Origin: Dastarcus helophoroides
Lineage: Eukaryota; Arthropoda; Insecta; Coleoptera; Bothrideridae
Reading direction: 5' to 3'
DNA length: 64,000 nt
NCBI GenBank assembly: GCA_028583605.1
Contig: CM053329.1
Location: 620,001-684,000, forward strand
A program made the position numbers and the translations under genes. Below, piece by piece: positions 58,656 to 64,000 of this stretch; position 1 is the stretch's first letter, and each line of letters begins with the position of its first letter. The notes beneath the pieces are model-generated. The model was not told where the DNA came from, did not search any database, and saw nothing but the letters and a program-made list of their open reading frames with translations.

Positions 58656-59527
58656 TTAATGGCTATTATAAATGATTCTAAGACGTTCCTAGCTGACGAT
58701 AAATCAGTTAATTGATAAAATAAAAATATGAATAAAAAACCTTAAATAGCATCAATTAATCTATTGTAATGCGTTTTCAAAACTTTTTAGTCAATTTTCA
58801 TTTTTCTTGAAATATCATTTTAAAAATGAGATTTGAACTAAAAAAATTTTTTCTTGAAGTGGTTTCTCAATATTGTCGGTTTAAATTTTACGATTGAAGA
58901 TTTGAAACTATCTTTATTTTTCGTGTTTTTTCTTCAGATCTACTTTTTTTTACATAAGTTTTTAGTTTAAACTTGAAAATAGTACTTCATTCTAAAATTG
59001 CAACTTTGAAATCCAAATTATGAGTTAAATCTCAAATTTGATTTATAAACTTCGAGTTTTTCTCTAAATTTGATATTCGTTTTTTGCAAATTACGTGCTT
59101 CGATCAATTTTGGACTGAAACCGAAACTTTGGGGGTAAATCACTAACTGTTGTTGCGGTTTCTAGTGTGTGAAATATGCCATTCCAAACGTGTTGTAGAC
59201 TATACTTTCTTTAACAAGATTATAGATAAATCCCGAAATGTTCATAAAGACTTTCAGAATAGATTACAGTTTTGAAACGCAAAGCTTTAAATAAATACTT
59301 TAATTATTATATGTAATCATAGCAACAAAAACACGCCCTAAAATGAATCTAAAGTCGTACTAGAAGTTTAATAATCTAAACGGTGTATAGAATTACGAGT
59401 ATTCTGAATAGGTGCTGGAATGACGTTTGTTCCATCATAATTTCTAGTCCTAGAATGTGCAGTTTCTATAATAGTATTAGAGAAGTAATATTGATTGTGA
59501 TTTTACACGAAAATAGTATGTGTACCT
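58656..59527. other. no feature recognised
   Basis: AT-rich sequence with a cryptically simple part at 58770-59110. No gene. Confidence 0.45.
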
Positions 59528-59618
59528 CTTAGTAAAAGCATATTCCCGGACTTTGATGTTTGTTAGCCTCGGCTAACGCCTCGGTTGTCCTCCGGATATA
59601 TATTGCTTTTAATACTAG
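59528..59618. mobile_element. hairpin miniature element, about 90 bp
   Basis: TAGTAAAAGCATATTCCCGG at the left faces CCGGATATATATTGCTTTTA with ATACTA at the right, and the centre GTTAGCCTCGGCTAAC is itself a perfect palindrome. The CG-rich middle differs from its AT-rich flanks. Family unknown. Confidence 0.55.
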
Positions 59619-61043
59619 ATACACAATGTGCTATAGTTTTTGCATAATTATTGTTACGTAATAAGCTAAAGTAGTTTTATTATTAAATTAAAAGTCTTGA
59701 GACTTGCATTACCTACTATACATTTTTTGTTTAAAAATAATAAAATACTTTTTCTAACTCACTTTGCCACATTTGACGTAAGATAGGTTACAACAATAAT
59801 GTTTATCACGTTTAAAGAAAAAGTTATTAGCAACCGCGGAGTAAAATTAACATTCTCTGCGGTTATGTTGGTTTTTCTTAAACTTGATGGCGCCCATTAT
59901 TATTGCTACCTACCTTACTTGAGTTTACAATTTGGCTTAGTCAAATTGTGAATAATGTCCTTATGTCCGTAAACGCATCCACAACTCCACAAACAACCGC
60001 TTGCTGCCAGAACGATACGCGGTATTTATATTTTTTATTTAATACCATTCAAGCAATACATGATTTTCCTATTGTGCTAAATATTGTGGGATAACGAAGG
60101 ACCAATATATTTGACTCCGATTTTAAGCAGAAATAATCGTAAATTTGATCTTTGGCAAATTAGTTCAAATATTTTTTAATTACTGATTACAAATTATAAA
60201 CAGCCAATTAGAAACGTAATTTGCGCAAAAATATCAGAGCAGGGTATATTCCCAAAATTTGAATCGTTGAATCAATACAAGGAACCTCTCATTGATTGTA
60301 ACTTTATAACAAAAAGAAACTATTTGTTGGGGGAACGAGTTCATATTAAATAGCTTCTAGGAAGTAGTACTTTAAGCGTGTTATTTTAGTGAGCATTAAA
60401 TAAAGGTTAACGGTGTATAACCACGATAGCATTAAACTTCTAAACAAAGGATATCAATTAACTTAAATGCGGTAGGTTTAACCCTGCCAATAGGATCTTA
60501 GGCCTGATATGTTAAAATTGTTATGTATATGTGCAGATAAGGATGATCGATGTTCTCGAAACATTGACATACATAGACTAATCATCAATGTAGTATCTAT
60601 ACGCCTGTATGTTTAAGTATGTGTAAACTATCCCACGGTCATTAAAAATGAAACATCGACCTTCAAATTCGCAAAAATTAAAAATTTTGAATAATTTATT
60701 TTAACTCGAGAACTGAACCGTAAATCCTAATCTAACAGCTGGAATAACTGGATCGTTTGGGCTATACAAAAGGATTTCATATTAGAAGGGAAGCATTATT
60801 TACAAAATTAAAATTTTCCAATGGGTAGTTCGATTTTCACTATCTTTTAAAATTAACTTTTTAATACTATAAACTCAGCAGACAGTTTTGCAAAGTGGTT
60901 AAGTTTCTAAAGAACAAAGTAGTTTGTCAGACATCCGTAGAAACAGAGAAATATGGTCCTAATGAATATTGTTTCACGAATTCATACTTAGTTCGGCAGA
61001 GGACGCGCATTTAGAGAGTTCTTTCGCATAGATGCAGATAATT
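59619..61043. other. no feature recognised
   Basis: AT-rich intron; the 63-codon frame at 59903-60094 is not convincing. Confidence 0.45.
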
Positions 61044-61623
61044 ATACCGTATATTCATCTTTTTGATGACGCTTAACGGTAGAAAAAAAAATCGCTAGGC
61101 AGAAATTGAAGTATTCCCTAAAGTGATAAGATAATTACACCCCAATGAATAACAGGATGTTTGTCATCTTAAGTGCTTTTCCTTATCATGAAAATGCAAT
61201 TAGGATGGACAAAGGGTGAGTAATGTCGAGCCTGGGATAATTGCTCGAAGCTTTTGTCCCTGGGTCCATTACAGCCCGGATGTTTGGTAGACGTTTACCA
61301 TCAACTGACCTAATTGCGTTTCATTTTAATGGAACTGCAATTGAGATAGACAAAAGCCGATAATTATATTCCTTCTAAGAATAGAGTTCGTTGGGGTGGT
61401 AAATTGAATCTTAATGACAATCGCTTCCCAATAAAAGGCCTCGGTGGACAAACCAGAGGCAGTCCCGTGTCAAACACAAAAGGCCTAGCCCTTCCCGACA
61501 GTTTTGCCTAGTGATTTTTTGAACCGACGGTGAACAGCAGTGCTACAGACTTTCAGACTATAAAAACTATTTCGATTTTTTTTAATTTGTATTTTTACCA
61601 AATTTACGCGGCTCCGGTATCAA
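61044..61623 (-). repeat. right arm of the 577-bp inverted duplication
   Basis: Inverse copy of 40290-40866, starting TTATACCGTATATTCATCTT and ending GCTCCGGTATCAA. The differences from the left arm are scattered substitutions and a few small gaps, one of them close to GAATATAATTATCGGC. The spacing of about 20.2 kb spans the second KChIP exon, so the two arms lie in different introns. Confidence 0.85.
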
Positions 61624-62700
61624 TAAGACAGTACCTTTTCGAAACGCTAGCAAAAATATCATGCAACTAATGCGAAACAAATATTCAATACTCAAACAGC
61701 CGGAACTATTTGGTTTCGGAGCCTGTTAAACATTTGATGGCAATTATGTTATTGTTTAATACGAAAAATGTCTCAACGACGGAATTTCCAGCCGAAACAT
61801 TTAACATTTCTTGATAGGTACTGTGAACTTAGTAGAATTTTTCAAATACTAGATAAATAGTGAATTATTTAAAGAACACATGATTTATTGGTAAACACGT
61901 AATGTAAAAAAAATGTCTATATCCCATAGATTCATAAAGCTCAACATTGTTGGACTGGCCGTCAGAAAATATTTCTCTTCTATCTACTTCATAACACTTG
62001 TTGCAATTTTGTTTTAAAATATAAGCAATTTATCTTTAGACAGACTACCCAGGAGGAAGATTCTGTTACATTTTTTAGTGAATTTCGAAAGTAAAGAGTA
62101 TATGTAGAATATTCCTGGAAATAAATAAAACTGTCTTTGAGAAAACATTTCATGTTTTAAAATAAAACCCGATAACGCTGTTATCTTAATTTACTTTGTC
62201 CATTTCTTCAAATAATAAGAAATTTGATCTTTCTTTATTACTTGTACCGGGTGTTCATGCGAAAACTGTAGACCTTTGAGCTTCTGTATCTCGGAACTTA
62301 TTAGGTATATTACTAAAAAACAGTTGAAGATCAGATACAAGCTTGAAGTAATTTAACTTTATTTTTTTAAATAGAACACCCTGTATAGTTTTATGTATTT
62401 CGATATTGCTTTTCATGCCAATTTTATTAATACATAATTTATATATCACATCCTCAAAAATTACTTAAATATTGAGAAAAAAATATTGTATAAAATCACA
62501 AAAATATCTACCATAATAATATGAAAGGAAAGGTAAATTGGTTTTTTAATAAACAAGGAAGTTGTTTTAATATATTTACAAGATAGTAGCAACAAATAGC
62601 AATTTAACTATAATTATAATAGAAAATTATTGGGATTTTATGAATATTTTGCTTGTTTCTATGTAGACAATTTTCGAGGATAATATACAGGGTGTTCACC
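61624..62700. other. no gene; lone arm of the TATACAGGGTG type
   Basis: CACCCTGTATAG at 62387 (inverse tip) and TATACAGGGTGTTCACC at 62685 are tips of the recurrent family. The 64-codon frame at 62255-62449 falls inside such an arm and is not a gene. The remainder is AT-rich. Confidence 0.45.
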
Positions 62701-64000
62701 CAGCAGCGTAGCTAGCATGGATGGCACCCGGGGCGGATATTGTAGATGTCACCCCAAAACTCAATCAAAATTTCTAGAATAAACCAACTAAATTTGTTTC
62801 AGATATCGTTGAATTAATAATAAAATGATGTAAAAAAATAATTTGTAATATTTTAATAAAACATAAATTATTATAATTTTTCTTTTACATTATTTTATTA
62901 TTAATCAACGATGTCTGAAACAAATTTAGTTGGTAAAAAATTAAAATTTCTTTCTTCTAACTTAAACACTTGCAAACTTCGAAATCTCAACATCGAAATT
63001 TATATTTTGTGCTGCTTCATGTTCTATCGTTAAAATTTGGTTTTAGTCATTCTAGCCCGCAAGTAATTTTTGATTAATTTTAATTTGTTGAAACTCCTCT
63101 CACATGAAGCAACTGATACGCATATTGTTATAAATAACTTTAGTGCGACTATTAGATTTGGAAGCAATTCTGTAAAATCCCATTCCACAATGAATTTCAA
63201 ATACTCCAGAGTCACCCAATCAGAAACAGTAACATTGGCCGCTTTTAAATGTCTTCACAGTCTTGGTATCTGTAAGAGGAGTTCTGTTTCTGATACATCA
63301 TCGTAAAAGTCAGTAAATTTTGATATAGCAAATTTTAACTCTTTAGTGTTTGTCAAAAGCAAAGTTTTTGACTGCACAACCTCAAACAATGAACTTACAT
63401 CTTGAATGGACTTTAATCTTATTTCGCGTTCAATATTGAATCTGTCAAGACATTCTAACATGTTCTTTTGAAGTTCCGCTCTAAGATCCAGCATCGGTGG
63501 ACGATGCCGACTCACCTGGGCATGCGTATCTTGCGACGAATTCGTCGTTCTATCGGAATGTTGTATTCTTCCGATTTTTGTATAGCAAAGCCTATTGCCT
63601 CTTCTGCAAGATATATCCGTTTCTCTTCAATGAAAAGACAAAGTGCTTCTAGTTTTATGACTATTTCATCAACACTTAAGCCCTTACTTTGTAATGCAAT
63701 CTGAGCATTATTCGCTTCCCTTAGCACAACATTCCAAAAGAACAGATAGATTACTGCAGCATAATGATCACTCCAGCGCGTTGTCGAAAGTCTTTTAACA
63801 GATGCTTTGCTGTGTTTGAGGAGCACTTCCCAGCGCTTGTGGAAGTAGAAGAAAAATTGAATATTGCTTCTACTTCCCCGAAAAATGTAACACAAGTCAC
63901 ATTTTGTGCGAACGAATGTTGGCCACATAAATTAATTGAATGATCTATACAACCAACAAAAATTACTTTATTGTTTTTTCTTTTATAATAGCTTGCATTC
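62701..64000 (-). mobile_element. hAT transposon, 3' half; continues past the right edge
   Basis: The element ends at 62701 with the tip CAGCAGCGTAGCTAGCATGG. On the minus strand from 63928 to 63030, three frames give the C-terminal half of a hAT transposase like those related to ZMYM1: STTRWSDHYAAVIYL, then KGLSVDEIVIKLEALCLFIE, then FNIEREIRLKSIQDVSS and finally the hAT dimerisation motif SVASCERSFNKLKLIKNYLR. Frame changes near 63512 and 63255 show it is broken. The N-terminus, the zinc finger and the other terminal repeat are outside the window, so the target duplication cannot be checked. Confidence 0.8.
62783..62934. repeat. 152-bp hairpin nested in the hAT 3' end
   Basis: ACCAACTAAATTTGTTTCAG at 62783 is matched in inverse by CTGAAACAAATTTAGTTGGT ending at 62934. 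The arms continue inward for about 50 bp with few mismatches (TCGTTGA, TTAATAATAAAAT). It lies between the stop of the transposase and the hAT tip, and may be a nested miniature element or a subterminal inverted repeat. Confidence 0.8.

Larger units (their letters stand above)
53351..64000 (+). other. KChIP: next KChIP intron, 5' part
   Basis: The intron starts with GTAAGT and continues past the right edge, so it is longer than 10.6 kb. It holds a PLE fragment, three tandem R4-like LINE copies, one arm of the 20-kb-spaced inverted duplication and a truncated hAT transposon. No EF-hand coding sequence is visible in any frame. Confidence 0.8.

Noticed and set aside
1..64000. tRNA and rRNA genes
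   Set aside because: I looked for paired A/B boxes with a cloverleaf and for conserved rRNA blocks and found none I could support; short GTTCAAATC-like words are not enough.

Overview
The window is eukaryotic, AT-rich and almost entirely non-coding. It most likely comes from an insect with a large, transposon-loaded genome. The only host gene I can identify is on the plus strand: a Kv channel-interacting protein (KChIP; neuronal calcium sensor family, Drosophila CG5890-like). One coding exon lies at 184-339 and the next at 53281-53350. They join in phase 0 across an intron of about 52.9 kb. A second intron runs from 53351 past the right edge, so the EF-hand exons are outside the window. The predicted peptide is strongly insect-like. 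A beetle would fit the repeat content, but that is inference.

The rest is a layered archive of mobile elements. Four Penelope-like (PLE) families, called A to D here, carry hammerhead-ribozyme (HHR) cores and often sit as head-to-head inverted pairs: A at 519-749, 18251-18497 and 25388-25476; B at 16657-17897, 43745-43830 and 50605-50812; C at 9130-9790 and a coding copy with a GIY-YIG endonuclease at 28980-29935; D at 25477-25920 and 54312-54550. Three insertions show candidate target-site duplications, of 10, 13 and 14 bp. The family B copy keeps a complete type I hammerhead.

LINEs: a CR1/Jockey-like 3' end at 24500-25200, a decayed relative at 20775-21062, and a restriction-like-endonuclease LINE (R2/R4/Dong group) found as one minus-strand 3' end (50246-50587) and three head-to-tail plus-strand copies (54660-58655), each ending in a (TAA)n tract. 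LTR retrotransposon remnants are at 7189-8069, 36213-36588 (solo LTR, ATAT duplication) and 44851-45182. DNA transposons: a dead mariner (12010-12700), a Tc1/mariner-type relative (37310-38015), a pogo/Tigger-like end (38059-38150), a hAT miniature element with an 8-bp duplication (15930-16131), a hAT transposase C-terminus at the right edge (62701-64000), several hairpin miniature elements, and a family of long-inverted-repeat elements whose tips read TATACAGGGTG.

The strongest unexplained structures are a 577-bp, well conserved inverted duplication whose arms lie 20 kb apart (40290-40866 and 61044-61623), small palindromic HHR elements that appear to have inserted as complete units, and a 2-kb cryptically simple tract (47700-49640). 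I saw no convincing tRNA, rRNA, CRISPR or bacterial gene. All open reading frames other than the two KChIP exons are transposon fragments or look like chance.
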